Shown here one piece after another: positions 45,112 through 52,688 of a stretch of DNA of 64,000 nucleotides. Source of the DNA: PALSA-1353 sp036267155 (GTDB lineage: Bacteria; Planctomycetota; Phycisphaerae; Tepidisphaerales; Tepidisphaeraceae); assembly GCA_036267155.1 (NCBI GenBank), contig DATAWP010000032.1:1-64000 (forward strand), in the 5' to 3' direction. The translations under genes were made by a program, and so were the position numbers. The stretch's first letter is position 1, and every line of letters begins with the position of its first letter. The notes beneath the pieces are model-generated. The model worked only from the letters and a program-made list of their open reading frames with translations. It made no database searches and was not told where the DNA came from.

Positions 45112-45122
45112 TGATCGCAGCG

Positions 45123-46667
45123 CTATTGCGCCGCCACGACCTGATCCGCCAGTTGCACGTCGCATTTTTCCGGCGGGAAGTCGCTGAGGACTTTTTGGAA
45201 ATCGAGCAGGGTTTTGACCGGCTGACCGGCAATGGCGGTGATGATCGTCCCAGCACAGACGCCGCGTTTTTTCAGCGGACTGTCATCCTCGATCCCCACG
45301 ACAAGAATTCCGGACAAAGGCTTGTCGTTCCCGGCGGTGCCCGGCCAGTTGGTGGGGACCGGGCCGAGGACCATTCCTCGCCAGTAAAGCCGCTGATTCT
45401 GGTTGGACACGACGTACTGCACCGGACGCTTAACGGGAGTCAGGTGAATAACCATCCGTTTGGCATTGCGCAGGACGACGATGGCCGTTGTCCGGCCGAC
45501 GGGGGCGGCGCCGATGAGACGAACGAAACGATCGGTGTCGGTGGCGGTCATGCCGTTCACCTCAACGATCATGTCTCCGGCGCACAGGCCGCTGCCGGCG
45601 GCGGGTGATTTGGCCTCGATCGTTTCCACGAACACGCCGATGTCATCGTCCAACTTGGCATCGCGCCGCTGCCGGGGCGTCGGGGCCGAGACCGTCACGC
45701 CGACATATCCGTAAACCACCTCGCGGCCCTGCTCCAGTTGCCGAATCTCATCCAGCAACTCCGGCGTGATCGAGATGGCAAAGCCGATTCCGTTGGTCTG
45801 CTTCTGCGGCAGAATGACCGCTGCGTCGATGCCGACCACCTGGCCGTCGACGTCCAGCAGCGGGCCGCCGGAATTTCCGGGATTGATCTGCGCCGTCGTC
45901 TGGATCAGGTCGGAATAGAGCCGATCTTCCTTGCTGGCCAGTTTGGGAAGCGAGCGATCAGTCGCGCTGATGACGCCGACGCTGAGGGACATCTGCCCGT
46001 CGGCCGCCAGGCCGTAGGGATTTCCCAGCGTGATCGCCCACTGCCCGCGCTGGGTCGGCCCGCGCGCGAACGCCACCGTCGGCAAATTCGAAGCGGGGAT
46101 TTTCAGCACCGCCAGATCCGCCCGGGGATCGGCTCCGACGACGATGGCCGGATAAACCTTGTGGTCATCCGTCGTCACCCAGAATTGTTGCGAGTCCTCA
46201 ATGACGTGCTCGTTGGTCACGATGAATCCATCGGGATCGACGACGAATCCGGTGCCGATCGTCCGCGTTGTCTTGTCCAGGAGGGCGTCGAGTTTTTGCG
46301 GATTCATCGCCTGGGCGCACAGGGCGGAATCGGCGTCGCTGGCCGTCTGGGCCGCGGCAATCGAGACCACCGCCGGCGCCACACGCCGGGCGATGGACTG
46401 GAATTTGCCTTGAAGCGCGGGCAGGTCCGCCATGTCCGAATCGTCGGCAAGGTCGGAAATGTCGTCCGCCTTCTCAACGACCCGATCAGCCTTGTGCGAC
46501 AGTGCGTCGGGTTTGGGCGAAGCGTCTGTGGGCGCGGCATCGATGCCGGCCGCAAGCGCGATGCCCGAGAACGAGCCGCGGCTCCGCAGCGATAACCCGA
46601 TCACCAGCCCCAGTCCTACCAACGTCACGGCGGCGAGGCGGCCGCGACGGAACAGAAGTTGTCCCAT
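45123..46667 (-). CDS. HtrA/DegP-like serine protease with two PDZ domains
   Basis: A 514-residue exported trypsin-like protease. A signal or anchor helix (about 11-28) is followed by a low-complexity linker and the protease domain with H154 (VTNEHVI), D184 (PRADLAVLKI) and S266 (INPGNSGGPLL). Two PDZ regions follow, near 330-410 and 440-510. It probably degrades misfolded envelope proteins. The gene lies 81 bases after recA on the same strand. Confidence 0.9.
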   Translation of the reverse strand: MGQLLFRRGRLAAVTLVGLGLVIGLSLRSRGSFSGIALAAGIDAAPTDASPKPDALSHKADRVVEKADDISDLADDSDMADLPALQGKFQSIARRVAPAVVSIAAAQTASDADSALCAQAMNPQKLDALLDKTTRTIGTGFVVDPDGFIVTNEHVIEDSQQFWVTTDDHKVYPAIVVGADPRADLAVLKIPASNLPTVAFARGPTQRGQWAITLGNPYGLAADGQMSLSVGVISATDRSLPKLASKEDRLYSDLIQTTAQINPGNSGGPLLDVDGQVVGIDAAVILPQKQTNGIGFAISITPELLDEIRQLEQGREVVYGYVGVTVSAPTPRQRRDAKLDDDIGVFVETIEAKSPAAGSGLCAGDMIVEVNGMTATDTDRFVRLIGAAPVGRTTAIVVLRNAKRMVIHLTPVKRPVQYVVSNQNQRLYWRGMVLGPVPTNWPGTAGNDKPLSGILVVGIEDDSPLKKRGVCAGTIITAIAGQPVKTLLDFQKVLSDFPPEKCDVQLADQVVAAQ

Positions 46668-46748
46668 ACCAAGGCACTTATCGGCCAGACGGCCGAGTTA
46701 CCCTCGCAATTCAATATGGGGTCCGTTTAATCCGGCTTTGCCGGAAAA

Positions 46749-47966
46749 TCATTCGCCCTCAGCGGCCGCGACCGGGGTTGGGGCCGCGGCGACGCTGCGG
46801 TTATCCGCCATTCCCTTGTTCTGCAAAACGGCCTGGCGGATTTCCTGGGCCAAATCCTTGTTGTCGGCGAGGAATTGCTTGGAATTTTCCCGGCCCTGGC
46901 CGAGACGGGTGGTTTTGAAATTGAACCACGCCCCGCTCTTGTCCACGACGTTTACCAGGACGGCCAGATCGAGCAGGTCGCCCTCGTAGCTGATGCCGCG
47001 GTCGAACATGATGTCGAATTCCGCCTCCCGAAACGGTGGAGCGATCTTATTTTTCACCACGCGGGCGCGGGTGCGGTTTCCGATGGAAACCTCGGCATCC
47101 TTGATCGTGCCGGTTCGGCGGACGTCGATGCGGACGCTGGCGTAGAACTTCAGGGCCCGGCCGCCGGGCGTGGTTTCGGGATTGCCGAACATTACGCCGA
47201 TCTTTTCGCGAATCTGATTGATGAAAATGACCGTGGCTCGGCTCTTGGAAATGGCGCCGGTGAGTTTGCGCATGGCCTGGCTCATGAGGCGGGCCTGCAA
47301 CCCAACGTGGATGTCGCCCATGTCACCTTCGATTTCCGCGCGGGGAATCAGGGCGGCCACCGAGTCGATGACGATCACGTCCACCGCATTGGAACGAACG
47401 AGCAGTTCGCAAATATCCAGGGCCTGTTCGCCGGTATCCGGTTGGGAGACCAGCAGATCGTCTAATTTCACGCCAAGTCGCTTGGCCCAGGAGGGATCCA
47501 GGGCGTGTTCCGCGTCGATGAACGCCGCCACGCCTCCGGCCTTCTGGGCGTTGGCGATGATGTGCAGAGTCAGCGTGGTTTTGCCGCTGGATTCCGGTCC
47601 GAAGATTTCCAGAACGCGTCCCCTGGGCACACCGTTGCCGCCGAGGGCGATGTCCAGGCTTAGCGAGCCGGTGGGAATGCCGTCCACCGTGGCTTTCTGA
47701 TCGCCGTCGAGTTTCATGACGGCCCCTTTTCCGAATTGTTTTTCGATTTGCTGAACGGCCCGGTTCAGGGCCGAATCACGGGCGGCATCGTGTGGCGGAA
47801 TCCTGGAAGCCGGTGGCTTGGGCGATTCCTTCACTTCACGAACGACCGGTTCACGCCCGACCGATTCACGCCCGACCGATTCACGTGGGGCGGATTCACG
47901 TTGAACGGCTGCGGACGACGGGGAATGGTCCTTCTTCGCGTCCGTCTTTTCGAGGGACTTGATCAC
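46749..47966 (-). CDS. recA: Recombinase A with an N-terminal extension
   Basis: A 405-residue RecA. The core from ALNRAVQQIEKQFGKG onward is canonical, with Walker A GPESSGKTT, the FIDAEHALDP segment, DSVAALIPRAEIEGD and the LexA-cleavage loop INQIREKIGVMFGNPETTPGG. About 56 residues precede the normal start. They are charged, Ser/Pro-rich and include five-residue repeats such as ESVGR. The GTG start at 47966 is supported by AAGGAG six bases upstream, so the extension is probably translated. It performs homologous strand exchange and SOS activation. Confidence 0.95.
   Translation of the reverse strand: MIKSLEKTDAKKDHSPSSAAVQRESAPRESVGRESVGREPVVREVKESPKPPASRIPPHDAARDSALNRAVQQIEKQFGKGAVMKLDGDQKATVDGIPTGSLSLDIALGGNGVPRGRVLEIFGPESSGKTTLTLHIIANAQKAGGVAAFIDAEHALDPSWAKRLGVKLDDLLVSQPDTGEQALDICELLVRSNAVDVIVIDSVAALIPRAEIEGDMGDIHVGLQARLMSQAMRKLTGAISKSRATVIFINQIREKIGVMFGNPETTPGGRALKFYASVRIDVRRTGTIKDAEVSIGNRTRARVVKNKIAPPFREAEFDIMFDRGISYEGDLLDLAVLVNVVDKSGAWFNFKTTRLGQGRENSKQFLADNKDLAQEIRQAVLQNKGMADNRSVAAAPTPVAAAEGE
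47835..47909 (-). repeat. 15-bp tandem repeat in the recA 5' extension
   Basis: TTCACG recurs at a strict 15-bp period (47835, 47850, 47865, 47880, 47895) on the plus strand, coding for repeats of the type ESAPR, ESVGR, ESVGR and EPVVR in RecA. Confidence 0.85.
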
Positions 47967-48102
47967 GGCAGACTCCTTTTCGCCGGGTATCTTGTTCAGC
48001 CGGCGCTATTTGACGGTGACTTAATGCGGGCGAATCGAGGCGGACGAATGCCGCCTCAAAAGCCCCGCAACTGAACTCGACGGAAGTCACCATACCGTCC
48101 CT

Positions 48103-48117
48103 GTTCAGTGTTTGTTC
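48103..48117 (-). promoter_or_regulatory. Candidate SOS operator upstream of recA
   Basis: GTTC-N7-GTTC on the plus strand (GAAC-N7-GAAC on the recA strand) lies about 140 bases before the recA GTG. The direct-repeat form is that of alphaproteobacterial LexA boxes. That this organism's LexA uses it is inference. Confidence 0.35.
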
Positions 48118-48170
48118 GGGTATCATATCCAGCATCGGATCGATTGCAAATGGAAATTCAGAAAAAATTT

Positions 48171-48725
48171 TCAGTCGACCGGAACAGCAAATTTCGCGAC
48201 GGTTACGTACGTCGGACCTTCTCTGTCCAATCGGCTTTCGATCAATGAAAATTCGTCGGGATCGAAGTCGAGTTCGGCCATTCCGGCGGCCGCCGCGATC
48301 CCGGCGCTCCGCGCGGAAGTGGAGACGCGATCTTTGATTCGGATTAAGGTCACATGCGGCGTCCAGCGGCGAGGCTCCAGCGGGAATCCCGCCGCGTGTG
48401 CGGCATGGTCGATGTCGCTCTGCAGTTTTGCGCAGTGCAGGTCGTGGTCGTTCAACGCCGCCGCGACTATCCGTACCGGCCCATTCGGCGGGAAGCAGAC
48501 GATGCCCGCCGTCGTCAGTCGGGTCGGTCCCATCTCGACCGCTCGCAACTGCTGCACAATCCGGGGCAATGCCTCATCCGCCGTTTCGCCGAGAAATTTC
48601 AGCGTGAGATGAAGTTGGCTCGGTCGCACCGATTTACCGCCGAAGATCGGATGCAACATTTCCTGCATCCGTTGCAGATGTCGGCGGAGATGCTCTGGCA
48701 ACTCGATGGCGATAAACAAACGCAT
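48171..48725 (-). CDS. thpR: RNA 2',3'-cyclic phosphodiesterase (ThpR, 2H family)
   Basis: A 184-residue protein with both HxTx motifs of the 2H phosphoesterases: HLTLKFLGE (about 39) and HVTLIRI (about 124). It opens 2',3'-cyclic phosphate ends of RNA. ATG 48725 is preferred over the preceding TTG. A long inverted repeat sits between it and the upstream kinase gene. Confidence 0.9.
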   Translation of the reverse strand: MRLFIAIELPEHLRRHLQRMQEMLHPIFGGKSVRPSQLHLTLKFLGETADEALPRIVQQLRAVEMGPTRLTTAGIVCFPPNGPVRIVAAALNDHDLHCAKLQSDIDHAAHAAGFPLEPRRWTPHVTLIRIKDRVSTSARSAGIAAAAGMAELDFDPDEFSLIESRLDREGPTYVTVAKFAVPVD

Positions 48726-48735
48726 CAATCAATTT

Positions 48736-48797
48736 TACCGCGGAGACGCGGAGATCGCAGAGAAATGCCTCCGCGTTTTCTGCGTCTACGGTAAAAA
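48736..48797. repeat. Long inverted repeat, CCGCGGAGACGCGGAG type
   Basis: Imperfect hairpin: the left arm contains TTTACCGCGGAGACGCGG and the right arm reads back as TTTTTACCGTAGACGCAG. It lies between the kinase stop and the thpR start on the minus strand. It belongs with similar palindromes at 50455-50542 and 59889-59978. Confidence 0.75.
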
Positions 48798-48814
48798 TTG
48801 TCTTTTTTTGAAAT

Positions 48815-49717
48815 TCAAAAACTCATCGCGGATTTGAATTTGTCCCAGCGATCGTCGATCTGGTCGCGGGTGGCCGCGGACAGGCCGGCAAGCGAGAAAT
48901 CGGAAATCGTGAAGCTCGCCACGACCGTCCCGAACGCCAGGGCGCGTTTCAGCGTCGCGCTGCTGAGGTTTCCCTGCGTGGCCAGGTATCCCATCATTCC
49001 CCCAGCAAAGCTGTCGCCGGCGCCGGTGGGGTCGACAACTTTGTCGGCCGGGAAGGCGGGCAGCACGAAGGTGTCACGCTGGCTCACCAGCAGACAGCCA
49101 TGCTCGCCTTTTTTGATGACGACGAATTTCGGGCCCATTTTCAGAACATCCCTCGCGGCAACGATCAGGTTTTTCTGGTCGGTGAGAAGCCGGGCCTCGC
49201 CATCGTTCAGGACCAGACCGTGAGTTTTGGACAACAGTTTCTCCAACTGCTGCCGCTCGGTTTGAATCCAGAGGTTCATCGTGTCGGCCACGGCCAACTT
49301 GACCGATTTAAGCATCGCCAGCGCCTCTTGCTGGAGAACGGGATGGGTATTGGCAAGGAACACATATTGGCTGTCGAGGAACTCCGCGGGAATTTTCGGC
49401 GCCCGCTCGGCCAGGACGTTCAGATCGACCTCGACGGTGACGGCTTCGTTCATGTCCTTCAGATAGGACCCGTGCCAGCGGAAGGTTTTGGATCCCTTGC
49501 GGATTTCCAGCCCGGCGGTGTTGACGCCCCGGCCGGCAAAAACGTTCAGAAGGTTTTTTGGGCAATCCTCGCCGACGACTCCGACGAGGCGCACGGGCGA
49601 AAAGAACGAGGCCGCGTATGCGAAATAGATCGCCGATCCGCCGATGACATCCTGCCGCGAGCCGAACGGCGTTTCGACGGTGTCGATTCCGATGGATCCG
49701 GTGACCATGAGGGACAT
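48815..49717 (-). CDS. PfkB-family sugar or nucleoside kinase
   Basis: A 300-residue ribokinase-fold enzyme starting MSLMVTGSIGIDTVET. The N-terminal GG motif (VIGGSAIYFAYAASFF) and the C-terminal catalytic motif DPTGAGDSFAGGMMG with the catalytic Asp are clear. The substrate cannot be told from sequence; PfkB members phosphorylate ribose, fructose, adenosine and others. The ATG at 49717 starts the family region; the longer frame upstream crosses a hairpin repeat. It is the first gene of a possible unit with thpR and recA. Confidence 0.88.
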   Translation of the reverse strand: MSLMVTGSIGIDTVETPFGSRQDVIGGSAIYFAYAASFFSPVRLVGVVGEDCPKNLLNVFAGRGVNTAGLEIRKGSKTFRWHGSYLKDMNEAVTVEVDLNVLAERAPKIPAEFLDSQYVFLANTHPVLQQEALAMLKSVKLAVADTMNLWIQTERQQLEKLLSKTHGLVLNDGEARLLTDQKNLIVAARDVLKMGPKFVVIKKGEHGCLLVSQRDTFVLPAFPADKVVDPTGAGDSFAGGMMGYLATQGNLSSATLKRALAFGTVVASFTISDFSLAGLSAATRDQIDDRWDKFKSAMSF

Positions 49718-49730
49718 GGAAACTAAACTA

Positions 49731-49799
49731 GAAGTTGCAAGTACAAGTTGCAAGTACAAGTTGGATGATTCGCTTGCAACTTGTATTTGCCACTTGCAC
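49731..49799. repeat. 13-bp tandem repeat within an intergenic hairpin
   Basis: AGTTGCAAGTACA is repeated in tandem at about 49733-49763. The stretch 49744-49763 pairs with 49777-49796 (18 of 20 positions) around a 13-base loop. It lies between the divergent kinase and methyltransferase genes. Confidence 0.75.
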
Positions 49800-49848
49800 G
49801 TTCCTCCATCCGTTTTATGTCCGGCGTCTTCCCCGCTAGGATAAGGCG

Positions 49849-50448
49849 ATGCCGCCGCCGGCTTATCTGCGTCCGTATCTCGAAGCCGCCGAGCGGCATG
49901 GGGCAAAATTCGAATCGCTGCTGTGGGCGAACCCATCGGCCCAGGCGGCACGGTTCGCGGCGCTGGCGCGCTGGAGCGAATTGAATGGCCGAATCGTGCT
50001 CGACGCCGGGTGTGGACGGGCCGATCTACTGGAATATCTGCTCGATCAGCGCATCCAGCCGGCCCGGTACATCGGAATCGAAGCGGTCGAAGCGCTGGCC
50101 GAGGCTGCGGAAACGAATAACCGCCCCCATGCGGCGATCCTACGCGGCGACTTTGTCGATCAGCCGGCGCTTCTCGATCAACACGCTCACGTCATCGTCT
50201 TCTGCGGATCGCTCAATACGCTTTCGCCTGATGATTTTTATCAAACGCTTCGGCTGGCCTGGCAATACACGCACAGCGAATTGGCGTTCAATTTTCTCTG
50301 CTCGCCGCGGCTGGCATCGGGCAAGCATCTCACCTGGCACCCAATCTCCGACGTGCAGGAATTCGCGTACAGCTTGAGCAGCGATATCGCGTTGGACGAC
50401 AGCTATCGCAAGGGCGACTGCACCATCGTTATACGAAAAGCGGAATAA
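49849..50448 (+). CDS. Class I SAM-dependent methyltransferase-like protein
   Basis: A 199-residue protein with a Rossmann methyltransferase fold. Motif I is VLDAGCGRADLLEYL (about 50-64). The acidic end of the second strand is in YIGIEAVEALAEAA. LRGDFVD and VIVFCGSLNTL cover motifs II-III. The substrate is unknown. It is divergent from the PfkB kinase and convergent with the M20 gene. Confidence 0.82.
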   Translation: MPPPAYLRPYLEAAERHGAKFESLLWANPSAQAARFAALARWSELNGRIVLDAGCGRADLLEYLLDQRIQPARYIGIEAVEALAEAAETNNRPHAAILRGDFVDQPALLDQHAHVIVFCGSLNTLSPDDFYQTLRLAWQYTHSELAFNFLCSPRLASGKHLTWHPISDVQEFAYSLSSDIALDDSYRKGDCTIVIRKAE

Positions 50449-50454
50449 AACATT

Positions 50455-50542
50455 TTGGCCACAGATAAGAAATCAGATGCACACGGATAAATCGGTATAA
50501 ATGGTCTTTATCCGTGTGCATCTGATTTTTATCTGTGGCCAA
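50455..50542. repeat. Long near-perfect inverted repeat between convergent genes
   Basis: Arms 50455-50491 and 50507-50542 are complementary except for one inserted base, around a 15-base loop. The arms read TTGGCCACAGATAAG and so on to CACACGGATAAA. Lying between two gene ends, it could terminate transcription from both sides. It is the same general type as 48736-48797 and 59889-59978. Confidence 0.85.
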
Positions 50543-50553
50543 AAATCTTTGCA

Positions 50554-51939
50554 TCAATGTTTTGGTTCCAGCCGAGCAAGGCGGTCATATAGCACGGCGG
50601 CGGTTCGAGAACCCGCTTGGAGGGCATCCAGGTCGAACTTCTCGTTGGGGGAATGAACGCAATCGTCGGGCAAACCGAACCCAACCAGAAGCGTGTCGAT
50701 GCCCAGGTTGGATTTGATCAGCTCAACGACCGGAATGCTCGCCCCCGCACGGACCAGCGCCGGACGCGTGCCGAAGCCGGCTTCGATCGCTTCGGATGCG
50801 AGATCGACGGCCACGCTGTGGGTGGAGATCATGACGGCCGGGGTTTGGCCGTGGCAAACCATTTCGAGGGCGACGCATTTGGGGCAGCGCTGGCGCATCG
50901 CTTCGGCGAACGCATCGCGGAGGGCGACGGGGTCTTGTTCGGGAACGAGACGCATCGAAACCTTCGCGGAGGCGGTGGACGCGATCACCGTTTTGGCGCC
51001 GGGGCCTTCGTATCCGCCGGTGATTCCGTTGATGTCGCACGTCGGCCTGGCCCAGAGCCGTTCGAGGGCGCTGTAGCCAACTTCGCCGCTGAGGCCGGGT
51101 AATTTCAGTTCCGCGGCAAATTGTTTTTCGTCGAACGGAAGCTTGGCCCACATCAGCCGCTCCTCGGCCGTCGGCGGGATGACCTTGTCGTAATAGCCGG
51201 GAATATTCACCCGGCCGTCGCGGTCGTGAAGCGTGGCCAGCAATTCGCACAGGACGTTGATCGGGTTGGGCACGGCCCCGCCGTACAAGCCGCTGTGCAG
51301 ATCGTGGGAAGCCGCGGTGATCGTCAGCTCCATGTAGATCAAGCCGCGCAGGCAGTAGGTGATGGCCGGGATTCCGCGTGCGAATTGGGTGCTGTCGCTG
51401 ATGACAGCCACGTCGGCTCGCAAATCATCGCGATGCGCGCGGATGAAATCGGCGAGATTTTCCGAGCCGATTTCCTCTTCCCCCTCGACCAGAAGGGTGA
51501 GGTTGACCGGCAGTCCGCCATGCGCCTGCCACGCCATGATCGCTTCCACGTGGGCCCAGACCTGCCCCTTGTCATCCGCCGAGCCGCGGGCGTAGATGGC
51601 GTTGGCGCGCACGGTCGGCTCGAACGGCGGCGTGGTCCACAGATTCAGCGGCTCCGGCGGCTGCACATCGTAATGGCCGTAAAACAAAACAGTCGGGCGG
51701 CCGGGGATATGCTTGTTCTTCGCCACGACGGCCGGATGACCCTTCCCGCTGGCGACAGGCATGATCTTCACATCCAGGCCGGTGAAGGAAAGCTGATCCG
51801 CCAGCCACTGGGCGCAACGCTGCATGTCGGGTTTGTGCGCTGGTTGGGTGCTGATGCTTGGAATGGACAGGAATTCCTTCAATGCCGCGATACATTGTTG
51901 GCGGCGAGAGTCGATGGTCTGCAAAACGGCTTGAAGCAT
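50554..51939 (-). CDS. M20-family metallopeptidase (dipeptidase-like)
   Basis: A 461-residue M20 enzyme. Zinc ligands and catalytic residues are visible: H89 and D91 (GHYDVQPP), D122 (ADDKGQ) and E154-E155 (VEGEEEIGSE). The dimerisation domain contains DLHSGLYGG and NPINVLCELLATL. It resembles carnosinase-like peptidases or CPG2-type hydrolases. Length is typical. Confidence 0.92.
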   Translation of the reverse strand: MLQAVLQTIDSRRQQCIAALKEFLSIPSISTQPAHKPDMQRCAQWLADQLSFTGLDVKIMPVASGKGHPAVVAKNKHIPGRPTVLFYGHYDVQPPEPLNLWTTPPFEPTVRANAIYARGSADDKGQVWAHVEAIMAWQAHGGLPVNLTLLVEGEEEIGSENLADFIRAHRDDLRADVAVISDSTQFARGIPAITYCLRGLIYMELTITAASHDLHSGLYGGAVPNPINVLCELLATLHDRDGRVNIPGYYDKVIPPTAEERLMWAKLPFDEKQFAAELKLPGLSGEVGYSALERLWARPTCDINGITGGYEGPGAKTVIASTASAKVSMRLVPEQDPVALRDAFAEAMRQRCPKCVALEMVCHGQTPAVMISTHSVAVDLASEAIEAGFGTRPALVRAGASIPVVELIKSNLGIDTLLVGFGLPDDCVHSPNEKFDLDALQAGSRTAAVLYDRLARLEPKH

Positions 51940-51996
51940 TCTTGAAGATTACCCGGTTACCCAAAGATTGTGAATTTGCATTCTGACGGAGCGGCG

Positions 51997-52167
51997 TCAT
52001 CTGCTGGGATGCCGCAGGGGATAAACCGTCCAGAAATACAGAATCAGCAGCAGCGCCATCCACAGCGCAAAGACCACGCACAGCACCTTGAACAGCCGGG
52101 GATGCGGTTTGAGCTGCGGATGCGGCTGGGCAGCCTGTGGGTCTTGCGGTTGTTCCGGCTTGGGCAT
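51997..52167 (-). CDS. 56-residue single-pass membrane protein
   Basis: A short gene not found by length filters. It starts MPKPEQPQDPQAAQ, then a proline/histidine-rich stretch, then one membrane helix (about 27-47, VLCVVFALWMALLLILYFW). Its ATG shares one base with the TAA of the upstream gene (TAATG), a strong sign of coupled translation. Function is unknown. Confidence 0.65.
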   Translation of the reverse strand: MPKPEQPQDPQAAQPHPQLKPHPRLFKVLCVVFALWMALLLILYFWTVYPLRHPSR

Positions 52168-52568
52168 TATTCCAACGCGATGTGATAGGCGGCTTCAAAC
52201 GCCTTCGCGAAATCGTAGACGTTGCGGAAATCCTCGATGGTGTCCGAAGGCGCGGTTGCCATCACCTTTTGTTGGGTCAAGCTAAATACGATCTGGCCGA
52301 AGTCCAGCGTGGAAGTAATGTTCCACCGGCGAAGGACGGTCTGAGCAAGAAATCCCCATTGGCGGATCGCCAGTTCCCGCAGGCCGTGACATAACTGCTG
52401 GCCCGTCACGTGCCTGGCGCATCGGGGATTTTTCGGCGGACCATATAGGCGGTGGACGGTATACGCCAACCCCTGTTGCACGAATTCGTATGCCTGGAGC
52501 GGATAGGCCCCAAGATCGGGTCCGCGGTGGAGAAGGACTTGTTTTTGGACTTGGCCCGGGGGAGGCAT
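52167..52568 (-). CDS. Minf_1886-family protein
   Basis: A 133-residue conserved hypothetical of the Minf_1886 type, common in planctomycetes and verrucomicrobia. The family core is visible: YEFVQQGLAYTVHRLYG, RHVTGQQLCHGLRELAIRQWG, and near the end FGQIVFSLTQQ and DFRNVYDFAKAFEAAYHI. The biochemical role is unknown. The ATG at 52568 is chosen; the open frame continues to 53528 only as antisense of the tolC-like gene. Its stop overlaps the start of the small membrane protein. Confidence 0.85.
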   Translation of the reverse strand: MPPPGQVQKQVLLHRGPDLGAYPLQAYEFVQQGLAYTVHRLYGPPKNPRCARHVTGQQLCHGLRELAIRQWGFLAQTVLRRWNITSTLDFGQIVFSLTQQKVMATAPSDTIEDFRNVYDFAKAFEAAYHIALE

Positions 52569-52688
52569 GAACGGCTTTATATCATGCCGCCCCGCCGTCA
52601 GACAAGCCAAAAGCAGTCGATCGCATGGCATTTCAAAATGCCGGGCACCGGGGCGAGACATGCGTCGATGATTTGCTATCATGCACGC

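Noticed and set aside
47835..47909. 15-bp repeats as a CRISPR-like array
   Set aside because: The period is 15 bp with no spacers, lies inside the recA reading frame and keeps the frame.
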